A stretch of 64,000 nt of DNA from contig CAWAWJ010000001.1 in assembly GCA_963785735.1 (NCBI GenBank), positions 1,488,001 to 1,552,000 on the forward strand, given 5' to 3'. The notes below the pieces were generated by a model. The model had not been told where the DNA came from. It saw nothing but the letters and a program-made list of their open reading frames with translations, and ran no database searches. The translations under genes were made by a program, and so were the position numbers. This document shows, piece after piece, positions 1 to 8,504 of this stretch (the stretch's first letter is position 1; each line of letters starts with the position of its first letter). The stretch is from REEB95 sp963785735 (GTDB lineage: Bacteria > Pseudomonadota > Alphaproteobacteria > ATCC43930 > CGMCC-115725).

Positions 1-95
1 TGGGCGACAATGCCCGCGAAGCTTTCGGCCAAGGCCTCGACCTGCGCGGCGGACACGTCCTGGCGCGCAATGAAAACATTTTCGTAAAACGGCAT
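1..95 (-). CDS. rpsF: 30S ribosomal protein S6, N-terminal part (runs off the window)
   Basis: Reading the minus strand from the ATG at 95-93 gives MPFYENVFIARQDVSAAQ and about 31 residues before the window edge. This is the typical beta-strand start of ribosomal protein S6, which binds 16S rRNA together with S18 in the small subunit. An AGGGAG ribosome-binding site lies about 11 nt upstream. The C-terminal two thirds are outside the window, probably followed by rpsR and rplI as in most bacteria (inference). Confidence 0.88.
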   Translation of the reverse strand, partial: MPFYENVFIARQDVSAAQVEALAESFAGIVA

Positions 96-199
96 GGGTC
101 GGCGTAGCTCCCTTTGGCTGTTGATGGCCCGGCGCTGGTCAATCGCTTGACGGTCAGCCGCCCGGGCCTAGCCGGCATTGGCCGGCAAGGAGGTGGCGG

Positions 200-227
200 A
201 CTATACACGAAGTCTTCCTGGGCGCAA
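200..227 (-). promoter_or_regulatory. Putative sigma70 promoter of rpsF with a hairpin leader
   Basis: On the minus strand TTGCGC (227-222) is followed after 16 nt by TATAGT (205-200). This would start a leader of roughly 100 nt before the rpsF ATG. The leader contains GCCGGC-ATTG-GCCGGC (171-186), which can fold into a 6-bp hairpin. Ribosomal S6 leaders are often autoregulated by the S6:S18 complex, but I did not identify the full S6:S18 RNA motif here. Confidence 0.4.
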
Positions 228-308
228 CCCTCTGGCTGACAAGGCTTTTAGTGGCTTGCAGCGCCGCAATCGAGGGTGTAGGGCAGGGGCGTCAGGGGAG
301 GTTCCTTC

Positions 309-599
309 ATGTTGCGTTGGCTGATGATGGCGGCGCTGGCCGGGCTGGCATCCGGTTGTCTCGGCGTCGACCGCGAAGAAGCGCGCGAAACCATCGGCGT
401 CTCGCTGGCGCGCCATGCCGATGCCGGCAACGCGCCCGCCGACGAGAAGCAACAGGCGCTCTTGGACATGAAGGCGCGGCAGGTCTGCACCAACGGCTAT
501 GACCGGCTGAAAGAGGATATCGAGCCGGCCGAGGACAATCTGCAGATCGTCGATTGGCAGGTGCGCTGCCGGCCCTACACCTTCATGTGGATTTTCTAG
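309..599 (+). CDS. Small putative lipoprotein, function unknown
   Basis: The 96-residue product starts with a short hydrophobic signal and a lipobox-like LASGC ending at Cys17, so it is probably a lipid-anchored envelope protein. The mature part is charged and ends in an aromatic YTFMWIF tail. A GGGGAGG ribosome-binding site lies about 7 nt before the ATG. It stops 22 nt before fabD and may be cotranscribed with it. I do not recognise a family. Confidence 0.6.
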   Translation: MLRWLMMAALAGLASGCLGVDREEARETIGVSLARHADAGNAPADEKQQALLDMKARQVCTNGYDRLKEDIEPAEDNLQIVDWQVRCRPYTFMWIF

Positions 600-621
600 G
601 TTTCCGGAGACGCGAGGGGGC

Positions 622-1563
622 ATGGTCCGCGCTTTTGTGTTTCCCGGTCAGGGCTCGCAGGCCGTCGGCATGGGCCGCGAGCTCGCCGGCGCCTTCGAAT
701 CCGCGCGTGACGTCTTCCAGGAGGTCGACGAGGCGCTCAAGCAGAATCTCTCCAAGCTCATGTTCGAGGGGCCCGAGGGCGAGCTCATCCTGACCGAGAA
801 CGCGCAGCCAGCGCTGATGGCGGTCTCGCTCGCCGCCATGCGGGTGATGGAAAAGGAAGGCGGGCTCGATCTGAAACGCCATGCCGCTTTCGTCGCCGGC
901 CATTCGCTGGGCGAATATTCGGCGCTGGCGGCGGCGCATGCGTTGAGCGTTTCCGACGCGGCGCGGCTCCTGAAGCGGCGCGGACGCGCCATGCAGCGCG
1001 CCGTGCCGGTGGGCGAAGGGGCGATGGCGGCGATCCTCGGCATGGAATTGGACGGCGCGCGGCTGTTGGCCGCCGAGGCCGCCGAAAATCAGGTGCTGGC
1101 CGCCGCCAATGACAATGGCGGGAGCCAGGTGGTGGTGAGCGGCCACAAGGCGGCGGTCGAGCGCGCGGTGGCGCAAGCCCCGGGCAAGGGCGCGAAACGC
1201 GCCATCATGCTGCCGGTGAGCGCGCCGTTTCATTGTCCGTTGATGGCGCCCGCCGCCAAGGAGATGGAAGAGGCGCTGGCCGGGGTCAATCTGCGCGAGC
1301 CCCTGGTTCCGCTGGTCGCCAATGTCATCGCATCCGCCGTGCGCGATCCGGCCGAGATCAAGCGCCTCCTGGTCGAGCAGGTGACCGGCTTGGTGCGCTG
1401 GCGCGAATGCGTGCTTTACATGAAGGGCCAGGGCGTGACCCAGATCGTCGAAGTGGGATCGGGCCGGGTGCTGAGCGGCTTGGCCAAGCGCATCGACCGC
1501 GAATTGACCGGGATTTCGATCGGGACGCCGTCCGAGATCGAATCCTTCTTGAAGACTCTGTGA
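622..1563 (+). CDS. fabD: Malonyl-CoA:ACP transacylase FabD
   Basis: Transfers malonyl from CoA to acyl carrier protein, giving the extender unit for type II fatty-acid synthesis in the cytoplasm. The 313-residue length is normal. The nucleophile motif GHSLGEY has Ser95, the catalytic His is in APFHCPL (His204), the N-terminal FPGQGSQ is complete and the substrate-carboxylate Arg is in LLKRRGR. It is first in a fabD-fabG-acpP-fabF cluster, 21 nt before fabG. Confidence 0.96.
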   Translation: MVRAFVFPGQGSQAVGMGRELAGAFESARDVFQEVDEALKQNLSKLMFEGPEGELILTENAQPALMAVSLAAMRVMEKEGGLDLKRHAAFVAGHSLGEYSALAAAHALSVSDAARLLKRRGRAMQRAVPVGEGAMAAILGMELDGARLLAAEAAENQVLAAANDNGGSQVVVSGHKAAVERAVAQAPGKGAKRAIMLPVSAPFHCPLMAPAAKEMEEALAGVNLREPLVPLVANVIASAVRDPAEIKRLLVEQVTGLVRWRECVLYMKGQGVTQIVEVGSGRVLSGLAKRIDRELTGISIGTPSEIESFLKTL

Positions 1564-1584
1564 GCCTCGCGTAAGGGACAGCGC

Positions 1585-2322
1585 ATGTTCGATCTCGGCG
1601 GCAAGACGGCCCTCGTTACCGGCGCCTCGGGCGGCATCGGCGGCGCCATCGCCAGGGCGCTCCATGGCGCGGGCGCGAAGGTTTTGCTGGCCGGCACGCG
1701 AAAACCGGCGCTCGACGCGTTGCAGGCGGCGCTGGGCGAGCGCGCTTTCGTCGCCACCGCCGATCTTGCCGATCCGGCTTCGGGCGATGCGTTGGTGAAG
1801 GCCGCGGAAGAGTCGATGGGCCAGCTCGACATTCTCGTCAACAACGCCGGCCTGACCAAGGACGGCCTGGCGATGCGCATGAAGGACGAGGATTGGGCCA
1901 AGGTGCTCGAGGTCGATTTGACCTCCGGCTTCCGCCTGGCGCGCGCGGCGTTGCGCGGCATGATGAAGCGGCGTTGGGGCCGCATCGTCGGCATCGGCTC
2001 GGTGGTGGGAGCCACGGGCAATCCCGGCCAGGTGAACTATGCCGCCGCCAAGGCCGGCATGGTCGGCATGACCAAGGCCTTGGCGGCCGAGGTCGCCTCG
2101 CGCGGCATCACCGTCAATTGCGTCGCTCCCGGATTTATATCCACTTCCATGACCGAGGCGCTCTCGGCGGAGCAGAAAGCAAGACTGGAGACCGCGATTC
2201 CGCTGGGCCGCCAGGGCACCCCCGACGAAGTCGCGGCCTGCGTGCTGTTCCTCGCCAGCGAGGAATCGCGCTATGTCACCGGCCACACCTTGCACGTCAA
2301 TGGCGGGCTGGCGATGATATGA
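1585..2322 (+). CDS. fabG: 3-oxoacyl-ACP reductase FabG
   Basis: NADPH-dependent reductase for the first reduction step of fatty-acid elongation, a classical short-chain dehydrogenase of 245 residues. It shows the TGASGGIG cofactor loop near residue 13, NNAG at 86-89, and the Ser139-Tyr152-Lys156 catalytic set. The C-terminal YVTGHTLHVNGGLAMI is typical of FabG. AAGGGA lies 8 nt before the ATG. It sits between fabD and acpP, which supports the fatty-acid role over a generic SDR. Confidence 0.96.
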   Translation: MFDLGGKTALVTGASGGIGGAIARALHGAGAKVLLAGTRKPALDALQAALGERAFVATADLADPASGDALVKAAEESMGQLDILVNNAGLTKDGLAMRMKDEDWAKVLEVDLTSGFRLARAALRGMMKRRWGRIVGIGSVVGATGNPGQVNYAAAKAGMVGMTKALAAEVASRGITVNCVAPGFISTSMTEALSAEQKARLETAIPLGRQGTPDEVAACVLFLASEESRYVTGHTLHVNGGLAMI

Positions 2323-2482
2323 GCCGGTGGGCCCAAATGCCCTTGCGGGCGCTGGCCAAGGGCGGCGATCCGTGCTATTGGAGCCGCTCGTTCGGCCGGG
2401 CAGGGGCCCGCCAACGGCTCTAACCCCTTGTAGTCAAACTCTTTGTTGCAACAGCGCGCCAATCTATTCGAGGTAGGGACTA

Positions 2483-2734
2483 ATGAGCGATATCGCCGAA
2501 CGGGTCAAAAAAATCGTCGTCGAGCATCTGGGCGTCGATGAGTCCAAGGTGACCGACAATGCCAGCTTCATCGACGATCTGGGCGCCGACAGCCTCGATA
2601 CCGTCGAGTTGGTTATGGCGTTCGAGGAGGAATTCGGCTGCGAAATTCCCGACGATGCCGCCGAGAAAATCGTGACCGTCAAGGACGCGGTCAACTTCAT
2701 CAACGCCAGCGAGAGCAAGGGCGCCAAGAAGTGA
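2483..2734 (+). CDS. acpP: Acyl carrier protein AcpP
   Basis: Carries growing acyl chains on 4'-phosphopantetheine. The 83-residue acidic protein has the DSL attachment site with Ser37 in GADSLDTVELVM and the usual EEEFGCEIPD helix. A strong GAGGTAGGG ribosome-binding site precedes the ATG, fitting very high expression. It is preceded by a 160-nt gap after fabG that probably holds its own promoter; I could not assign -35/-10 boxes with confidence. It lies between fabG and fabF. Confidence 0.97.
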   Translation: MSDIAERVKKIVVEHLGVDESKVTDNASFIDDLGADSLDTVELVMAFEEEFGCEIPDDAAEKIVTVKDAVNFINASESKGAKK

Positions 2735-2761
2735 ATTTTTCTCGTCCATGAGACGGTCAGC

Positions 2762-4024
2762 ATGAGGCGGGTTGTTGTCACGGGTTTCGGTCTGGTCACG
2801 CCTTTGGGGGTGGGTGCCGAATCGGTTTGGAAACAACTCCTCGACGGAAAGTCGGGGATTCGCTCCATCCAGAATTTCGACGTCTCCGACCTGCCGGCCA
2901 AAATCGCCGGCCAGGTGCCGCGCGGCGAAACCGCCTCGGGTGCGTTCAACGCCGATGATTGGGTTCCGCCCAAGGACCAGCGCAAGATGGACGAGTTCAT
3001 CGTCTATGCGATAGCGGCGGCCGAGCAAGCGGTCACCGACGCCGAATGGAAGCCGCAGGATTCCGAAGAAAAAGAACGCACCGGCGTCATGATCGGCTCG
3101 GGCATCGGCGGCCTGCCCGGCATCACCGAAGGTGGGCTCACCTTGCACGAAAAAGGTCCGCGGCGTCTCTCGCCCTTCTTCATTCCCTCGAACCTGATCA
3201 ATCTGGCCTCGGGCCATGTCTCGATCCGCTACGGCTTCAGAGGCCCCAACCACGCGGTGGTCACGGCCTGCTCGACCGGCGCGCACGCCATCGGCGACGC
3301 GGCGCGGCTGATCATGTGGGACGACGCCGACGTGATGGTCGCGGGCGGCACCGAGGCGGCGGTCTGCCGCATCGGCATCGCCGGCTTCGCCGCCGCGCGC
3401 GCGCTTTCGACGGCATTCAACGACGAGCCGCACCGCGCCTCGCGTCCCTGGGACGTGAAGCGTGACGGCTTTGTCATGGGCGAGGGCTCGGGGATCGTGG
3501 TGCTGGAGGAATTGGAGCACGCCAAGAAACGCGGCGCCAAGATTTACGCCGAAATCATCGGCTACGGCATGTCCGGCGACGCCTACCACATCACCGCGCC
3601 GGCCGAGGACGGCAACGGCGCCTTTCGCGCCATGCGCAACGCCTTGAAGCGCGCCCAGGTTTCGCCCGACCAGATCGACTACATCAACGCCCACGGCACT
3701 TCCACGCCGCTCGGCGATGAGATCGAATTGGGCGCGGTGAAGCGGTTGTTCGGCGATGCCGCCTATAAAGTCTCGATGTCCTCGACCAAATCCTCGATCG
3801 GCCATCTCCTGGGGGCGGCGGGCAGCGTCGAGGCGATTTTCTCCATGCTGGCGATGCGCGACGGGATCGTGCCGCCGACGCTCAATCTGGAAAACCCGTC
3901 GCCCAATTGCGATATCGACCTGGTGCCCTTGAAGGCGAAGGAACGTCCGGTGCGCTACGCACTCTCGAATTCCTTCGGCTTCGGCGGCACCAACGCCTCG
4001 CTCGTCTTCGGTCCGGCGCCATAA
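2762..4024 (+). CDS. fabF: 3-oxoacyl-ACP synthase II FabF
   Basis: Condensing enzyme (KAS II) that elongates acyl-ACP with malonyl-ACP. The 420-residue protein has the nucleophile Cys170 in VVTACSTGAH, the decarboxylation His311 in INAHGTSTPLGD and His348 with Lys343 in the STKSSIGHLLGAAG block. It follows acpP by 27 nt, and its TAA stop directly abuts the mltG start, so fabF and mltG are probably translated from one mRNA. Confidence 0.97.
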   Translation: MRRVVVTGFGLVTPLGVGAESVWKQLLDGKSGIRSIQNFDVSDLPAKIAGQVPRGETASGAFNADDWVPPKDQRKMDEFIVYAIAAAEQAVTDAEWKPQDSEEKERTGVMIGSGIGGLPGITEGGLTLHEKGPRRLSPFFIPSNLINLASGHVSIRYGFRGPNHAVVTACSTGAHAIGDAARLIMWDDADVMVAGGTEAAVCRIGIAGFAAARALSTAFNDEPHRASRPWDVKRDGFVMGEGSGIVVLEELEHAKKRGAKIYAEIIGYGMSGDAYHITAPAEDGNGAFRAMRNALKRAQVSPDQIDYINAHGTSTPLGDEIELGAVKRLFGDAAYKVSMSSTKSSIGHLLGAAGSVEAIFSMLAMRDGIVPPTLNLENPSPNCDIDLVPLKAKERPVRYALSNSFGFGGTNASLVFGPAP

Positions 4025-5059
4025 ATGCGCGACCGGGTGCGCGCCTTATGGCTGGGCCGCATCACCCTTTGGATCCTGATCCCGCTTGCCGTGCTAGCGG
4101 GCGTGCTCTTCTGGGCCGCCCATGACTATTACGGTCCCGGTCCACTCGGTCAGAACAAGATCGTGGTCATCGACAAGGGCGCCAGCCTCGAGGCGATTTC
4201 AACCGCCCTGGCCGACGCGGGCGTGATCGATCATCCCCGAATCTTCGCTCTCGGCGCCACGCTCGTCGGCCGGGCGGCCGGGCTCAAGGCGGGAGAATAC
4301 GAATTCCCCGCACGCATCAGTTCCGCGCTCGCGGTCGAATTGCTCGATAGCGGCAAGGTGGTGCGCCACAAGCTCACCATCCCCGAGGGCCTGACCAGCG
4401 CGGAGGTCACGGCGCTGCTGGTGTCCGCTCCCGCGCTCGACGGCACGATCGACCCAATGCCGGCCGAGGGCAGCCTGTTGCCCGAAACCTATCAATATCT
4501 GTTCGGCGAACGGCGCGAGGACCTTGTCACCCGCATGAGCCACGGGATGGCGCAGGCGCTGGACGCGGCCTGGGCGCATCGCAGCGCGGGCCTGCCGCTC
4601 AAGACGCCGGAAGAGGCGCTGATCCTCGCCTCGATCGTGGAGAAGGAGACCGCCCGGCCGGAGGAGCGCGCGCGCATCGCCGGCGTCTATATCGAGCGGC
4701 TGAAGCGCGGCATGAAACTCCAGGCCGATCCGACGGTGGCCTATGCCGTGACCAAGGGCGGCACGGCGCCGATGAGCCATCCGCTCGATCACGCCGATCT
4801 CGCCATCAATTCGCCCTACAACACCTACCTCGTCAAGGGGTTGCCGCCGACGCCGATCGCCAATCCGGGACTCGCTTCGATTCAAGCCGCGGTCAACCCC
4901 GACGACCGAGGCGAGCTTTATTTCGTCGCCGACGGCAAGGGTGGCCACACCTTCTCCAAGAACCTCGCCGAGCACAATCAAGGCGTCACGCAGCTGCGCC
5001 GCCACAAGCACAAACCCGCCGTGAAGGCGGCGGGCCAGACCGGGGCCAAGAGTCCCTAG
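4025..5059 (+). CDS. mltG: Endolytic murein transglycosylase MltG
   Basis: Cleaves nascent glycan strands and is thought to set glycan length at the inner membrane. The 344-residue protein has one N-terminal transmembrane segment (about 12-32), a LysM-like region, and the YceG catalytic core with the IVEKET motif (204-209) and QADPTVAYAV, then YNTYLVKGLPPTPI. It starts at the base after the fabF stop. The fabF-mltG order is common in Proteobacteria. Confidence 0.93.
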   Translation: MRDRVRALWLGRITLWILIPLAVLAGVLFWAAHDYYGPGPLGQNKIVVIDKGASLEAISTALADAGVIDHPRIFALGATLVGRAAGLKAGEYEFPARISSALAVELLDSGKVVRHKLTIPEGLTSAEVTALLVSAPALDGTIDPMPAEGSLLPETYQYLFGERREDLVTRMSHGMAQALDAAWAHRSAGLPLKTPEEALILASIVEKETARPEERARIAGVYIERLKRGMKLQADPTVAYAVTKGGTAPMSHPLDHADLAINSPYNTYLVKGLPPTPIANPGLASIQAAVNPDDRGELYFVADGKGGHTFSKNLAEHNQGVTQLRRHKHKPAVKAAGQTGAKSP

Positions 5060-5130
5060 ACCTTCGGTTGTTGAAGGCGGTGCCCGGGGCTATAACGGCC
5101 CAGCCTGTTGCCGTTGGAGAATCGTTCCCC

Positions 5131-6015
5131 ATGACCGTCGCCAGCATGACCGGATTCGCGCGCGCCGAAGGCCATGAGCTGGGCATCGGCTGGGTGTGGG
5201 AGCTGAAAAGCGTCAACGCCAAGTCGCTCGATCTGCGTTTCCGCCTGCCCGCCGGCCATGAGGGGCTGGAAGTGCAGCTGCGCGCCGGAATGGCCGAGAC
5301 GCTGAAACGCGGCGCGGTCTCGGCCAGCCTCGTCCTCACGCGCCACGACGCGGCCGGCCCGTTGCGCATCAATCGCGCCGCGCTCGACGCGGTGCTGGCG
5401 CTGGTGAAGCAGCTCTCGACCGAGATCGATGTCGCGCCGCCCCGGCTCGACGGGCTGCTGGCGGTGAAGGGCGTACTCGAAAGCGGCGAGGAAGAGGACG
5501 CCGCCATGCGCGAGCGCCGCCAGGCCGCGATCTTGAAGAGCTTCGCCGCCGCGCTCAAGGATTTGGCCGCGATGCGGCTGGCCGAGGGGAAGCGGCTGGC
5601 TCAGACGCTCGAGGCGCGGCTCGCCGAAATCACCGATCTGGTCGCCCGGGCCGAGAAGAGTGCGGCGGCGCAGCCGGCGGCGATCAAGGCGCGGCTCAAG
5701 GAATTGCTCGCCCAGCTGCTCGAAGCGGTGCCGGCGCTGCCCGAGGAGCGTCTCGCGCAAGAAGCCGCGCTGATCGTGGCGCGCGACGATGTGCGCGAGG
5801 AGCTCGACCGGCTCACGGCGCATGTGGCGGCGACGCGCGCGCTGATACAAGAGGGCGGCGCCATCGGCAGGCGGCTCGATTTCCTGTGCCAGGAATTGAA
5901 CCGCGAAGCCAATACCTTGGGCGCCAAATCGGGCGATCTCGAACTGACGCGCATCGGGCTCGGGCTCAAGGCCGCGATCGAGCAGTTGCGCGAGCAGGTC
6001 CAGAACGTCGAATAG
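5131..6015 (+). CDS. yicC: YicC family endoribonuclease
   Basis: Proteins of the YicC/YloC family are stress-linked RNases. The family begins with the conserved (V/A)SMTGFAR motif, seen here right after the chosen ATG at 5131; a longer upstream reading adds residues that do not fit the family. The C-terminus has the conserved FLCQELNREANTLGAKS and ends in REQVQNVE, both typical. The length is 294 residues. GGAGA lies about 12 nt upstream. It precedes gmk by 8 nt, a very common pairing. Confidence 0.9.
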   Translation: MTVASMTGFARAEGHELGIGWVWELKSVNAKSLDLRFRLPAGHEGLEVQLRAGMAETLKRGAVSASLVLTRHDAAGPLRINRAALDAVLALVKQLSTEIDVAPPRLDGLLAVKGVLESGEEEDAAMRERRQAAILKSFAAALKDLAAMRLAEGKRLAQTLEARLAEITDLVARAEKSAAAQPAAIKARLKELLAQLLEAVPALPEERLAQEAALIVARDDVREELDRLTAHVAATRALIQEGGAIGRRLDFLCQELNREANTLGAKSGDLELTRIGLGLKAAIEQLREQVQNVE

Positions 6016-6023
6016 GGGTGGGC

Positions 6024-6662
6024 ATGGCGGGGCGAGAGATCAAACGACGCGGCATTCTGCTGGTGCTGTCCTCACCCTCGGGCGCGGGCAAGACCACGAT
6101 CACCCGGGCCCTGGTGACGCGGGACCGCGGCTTGAAGCTCTCGATTTCGGCGACGACGCGGTCCCGGCGCAAGGGCGAGACCGATGGCAAGCATTACCAC
6201 TTCGTCGATCAGAAGCGTTTCGACGCCATGGTGCAGAACGGCGAGCTGTTGGAGCACGCCGCGGTGTTCGGCCACAGCTACGGCACGCCCCGCGCGCCGG
6301 TGATGGCTGCGATCGAAAGCGGCCGCGACGTGGTGTGCGACGTGGACTGGCAGGGCGCGCAACAGATGAAGGCGCGTCTTCCGAACGATCTGGTTTCGGT
6401 GTTCGTGCTGCCGCCGAGCATGGCCACGCTGGAAAAGCGGCTTAAGACGCGCGCCCAGGACAGCCGCGACGTGGTTCGCGCGCGGATGGAAAAATCCGCC
6501 GACGAGATGAGCCACTGGGACAGCTATGATTACGTCATCGTCAACCGAGATCTCGATGACAGCATCGACGCGGTGCGCGGCATACTCCAGGCCGAGCGCG
6601 CCCGGCGCGAGCGCCAGATCGGCCTCGACCAATTCGTCAACCGCCTGCGCGGCGGGAATTAG
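6024..6662 (+). CDS. gmk: Guanylate kinase
   Basis: Phosphorylates GMP to GDP with ATP. The 212-residue product has the P-loop SSPSGAGKTT (16-25), the GMP-binding TTRSRRKGETDGKHYHF stretch and VCDVDWQGAQQ. The start at 6024 is chosen because homologues begin just before the RRGILLVLSSPSG strand; a longer open frame extends into yicC. Its 3' end overlaps the convergent rsmA gene by 26 nt. Confidence 0.95.
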   Translation: MAGREIKRRGILLVLSSPSGAGKTTITRALVTRDRGLKLSISATTRSRRKGETDGKHYHFVDQKRFDAMVQNGELLEHAAVFGHSYGTPRAPVMAAIESGRDVVCDVDWQGAQQMKARLPNDLVSVFVLPPSMATLEKRLKTRAQDSRDVVRARMEKSADEMSHWDSYDYVIVNRDLDDSIDAVRGILQAERARRERQIGLDQFVNRLRGGN

Positions 6663-7485
6663 CGAGCGCGCGGGCCAAAGCGCAGAACTGCTCGACCGAC
6701 AGTTCCTCGGCGCGCGCGGTTTCGGCCGCGCCGGAAGCGGCTATCAGTTTCGCGGGGTCTCCCAGGGATTTGAGGCTCTGGCGCAGCATCTTGCGGCGTT
6801 GTCCGAAACCCGCCGCCGTCACGCGCTCCAAATCCTTGATATCGCAAGCCGCGAGCGGTTGTTTCCGGGGCGTGAGCCGCACCACCGTCGAGGTCACCTT
6901 GGGTGCCGGCACGAAGGCCTTGGGCGAGACGTCGAACATCAATTCGACCTCGGCCAGCCATTGGGTCACGACCGACAGCCTGCCGTAATCCTTGGAACGC
7001 GGCGATGCGGCGAGGCGCTTTGCCACCTCCTTCTGGAACATCAGGGTCAGTCCCTCGAATTCAGAAATGCGCGGCAGCCAGTTCAGCAGCAGCGCCGTGG
7101 CGATGTTGTAGGGGAGATTGGCGACGATCTTGCGCGGGCGCGTGCCCAGGCTCGCCGGGTCCATCGTCAGCGCGTCGCCTTCCATCACGCTCAGCCGGCC
7201 GGGGAAGGCGAGCGCCAGCTCGTTAAGCGCCGGCAGGCAGCGCGCGTCGCGCTCGATGGCGGTCACATGCCGCGCCCCTTCCAGAAGCAGGGCCCGGGTC
7301 AACCCGCCCGGGCCGGGGCCGATCTCGATCACGTCGCAATCCGCCAGCGATCCCGCCGCGCGGGCGATGCGCCGCGTCAGGTTGAGATCGAGCAGGAAAT
7401 TCTGGCCCAGGGCCCGGCGCGCGCCGAGGCCGAAACGCCTTATCACGTCGCCGAGCGGCGGCAGGTCCGGTAAAGGTCCGGGCAA
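6637..7485 (-). CDS. rsmA: 16S rRNA dimethyladenosine transferase RsmA (KsgA)
   Basis: Dimethylates A1518 and A1519 in 16S rRNA during small-subunit maturation. The 282-residue protein has the ALGQNFLLD motif (26-33), the SAM-binding EIGPGPGGLT (54-63) and the NLPYNIAT catalytic motif (123-130). It is the last gene of the lptF-lptG-lptD-surA-pdxA-rsmA transcription unit, 8 nt behind pdxA; pdxA-rsmA linkage is widespread in Proteobacteria. Its 3' end overlaps gmk. Confidence 0.95.
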   Translation of the reverse strand: MPGPLPDLPPLGDVIRRFGLGARRALGQNFLLDLNLTRRIARAAGSLADCDVIEIGPGPGGLTRALLLEGARHVTAIERDARCLPALNELALAFPGRLSVMEGDALTMDPASLGTRPRKIVANLPYNIATALLLNWLPRISEFEGLTLMFQKEVAKRLAASPRSKDYGRLSVVTQWLAEVELMFDVSPKAFVPAPKVTSTVVRLTPRKQPLAACDIKDLERVTAAGFGQRRKMLRQSLKSLGDPAKLIAASGAAETARAEELSVEQFCALARALANSRRAGG

Positions 7486-7493
7486 GGACCCGC

Positions 7494-8504
7494 TCAGGCC
7501 GAGGCGGCCAGCGCCGCGTGCCGCTTGGCCATGGCGCCGGCCATCGTCAGCGCCGCCATCAGGCTCGACGGATTGGCGATACCCTTGCCGGCAATGTCGG
7601 TGGCGGTGCCGTGATCGGGCGAAGTGCGGATGAAGGGGAGGCCCAGGGTCACGTTGACGCCATTGTCGAAATCGAGCGTCTTCAGCGGAATCAACGCCTG
7701 GTCGTGATACATGCAGATGACCGCGTCGTAGCGTTTGCGCGCGGCGGGATGGAACAGCGTGTCGGCGGGTGCCGGGCCGCTCACCTTGATGCCAAGAGCG
7801 GCGAGCTTTTTTACCGCCGGAGCGATGATCTCGACCTCCTCGCGGCCCATCGTACCGGATTCGCCGGCATGGGGGTTGAGCGCCGCCACCGCCAAACGCG
7901 GCTGCTCGATGCCGAAATCGCGCTTCAGCGCCTCGGATGTCACGCGGCCGGCCGTGACGATGGCCGCGGACGTCAGCGCGCCGAGCGCATCCACAAGCGA
8001 GAGATGAACGGTCACCGGCACGACGCGCAGCTCGGGTCCCGCCAGCATCATCACAGGGTGCTTCACCTTGGCCAGATGGCCGAGGAATTCGGTGTGGCCG
8101 GGATAGGAGAAACCCGCGGCATAGAGGGTTTCCTTCTGGATCGGATTGGTGACGACGCCGCCGGCGCGAGAGGACCGGACCAGCGCCACCGCCTTGGTGA
8201 TGGCCTCGATCACGGCCGGCGCGTTGGCGGGATCGGGATGGCCGGGCTGAACCGCCTTGGGCAACTCGATTGGCAGCACCGGCAGGGCGGTGGCGAAAAC
8301 GCGCGACGCTTCTCCGGGCTGGGCGATCGGGCGCAGCGGCACCGACAGCCCCAGCCGCGTCGCCAGCCGGTCGAGCCGCGACGGGTTGTCGATGACAAAG
8401 AAAGGCGGCAAGGCGGATTGAACCCGCTTTTGCCAGGCCATCAGGGCGATTTCGCCGCCGATGCCCGCGGGTTCACCCATGGTGAGAGCGAGCGGCGCTG
8501 TCAT
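7494..8504 (-). CDS. pdxA: 4-hydroxythreonine-4-phosphate dehydrogenase PdxA
   Basis: NAD-dependent oxidative decarboxylation in the DXP-dependent pathway to pyridoxal phosphate. From the ATG at 8504 the 336-residue product starts MTAPLALTMGEPAGIGGE. The metal-binding histidines are His167, His212 (NPHAGE) and His267 (MYHDQALIP). An upstream extension of the frame lies inside surA and is not used. ATGA overlap: its start codon shares bases with the surA stop. pdxH for the final step is at 27 kb. Confidence 0.95.
   Translation of the reverse strand: MTAPLALTMGEPAGIGGEIALMAWQKRVQSALPPFFVIDNPSRLDRLATRLGLSVPLRPIAQPGEASRVFATALPVLPIELPKAVQPGHPDPANAPAVIEAITKAVALVRSSRAGGVVTNPIQKETLYAAGFSYPGHTEFLGHLAKVKHPVMMLAGPELRVVPVTVHLSLVDALGALTSAAIVTAGRVTSEALKRDFGIEQPRLAVAALNPHAGESGTMGREEVEIIAPAVKKLAALGIKVSGPAPADTLFHPAARKRYDAVICMYHDQALIPLKTLDFDNGVNVTLGLPFIRTSPDHGTATDIAGKGIANPSSLMAALTMAGAMAKRHAALAASA

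Noticed and set aside
96..308. S6:S18-binding ribosomal leader RNA upstream of rpsF
   Set aside because: A small hairpin is present, but I could not recognise the conserved bulged CCG structure, so it is only mentioned with the promoter.
583..2295. A 570-codon minus-strand open frame across fabD and fabG
   Set aside because: It is antisense to two clear enzymes, rich in Arg, Gly and His as expected for a shadow of high-GC codons, and has no family features.
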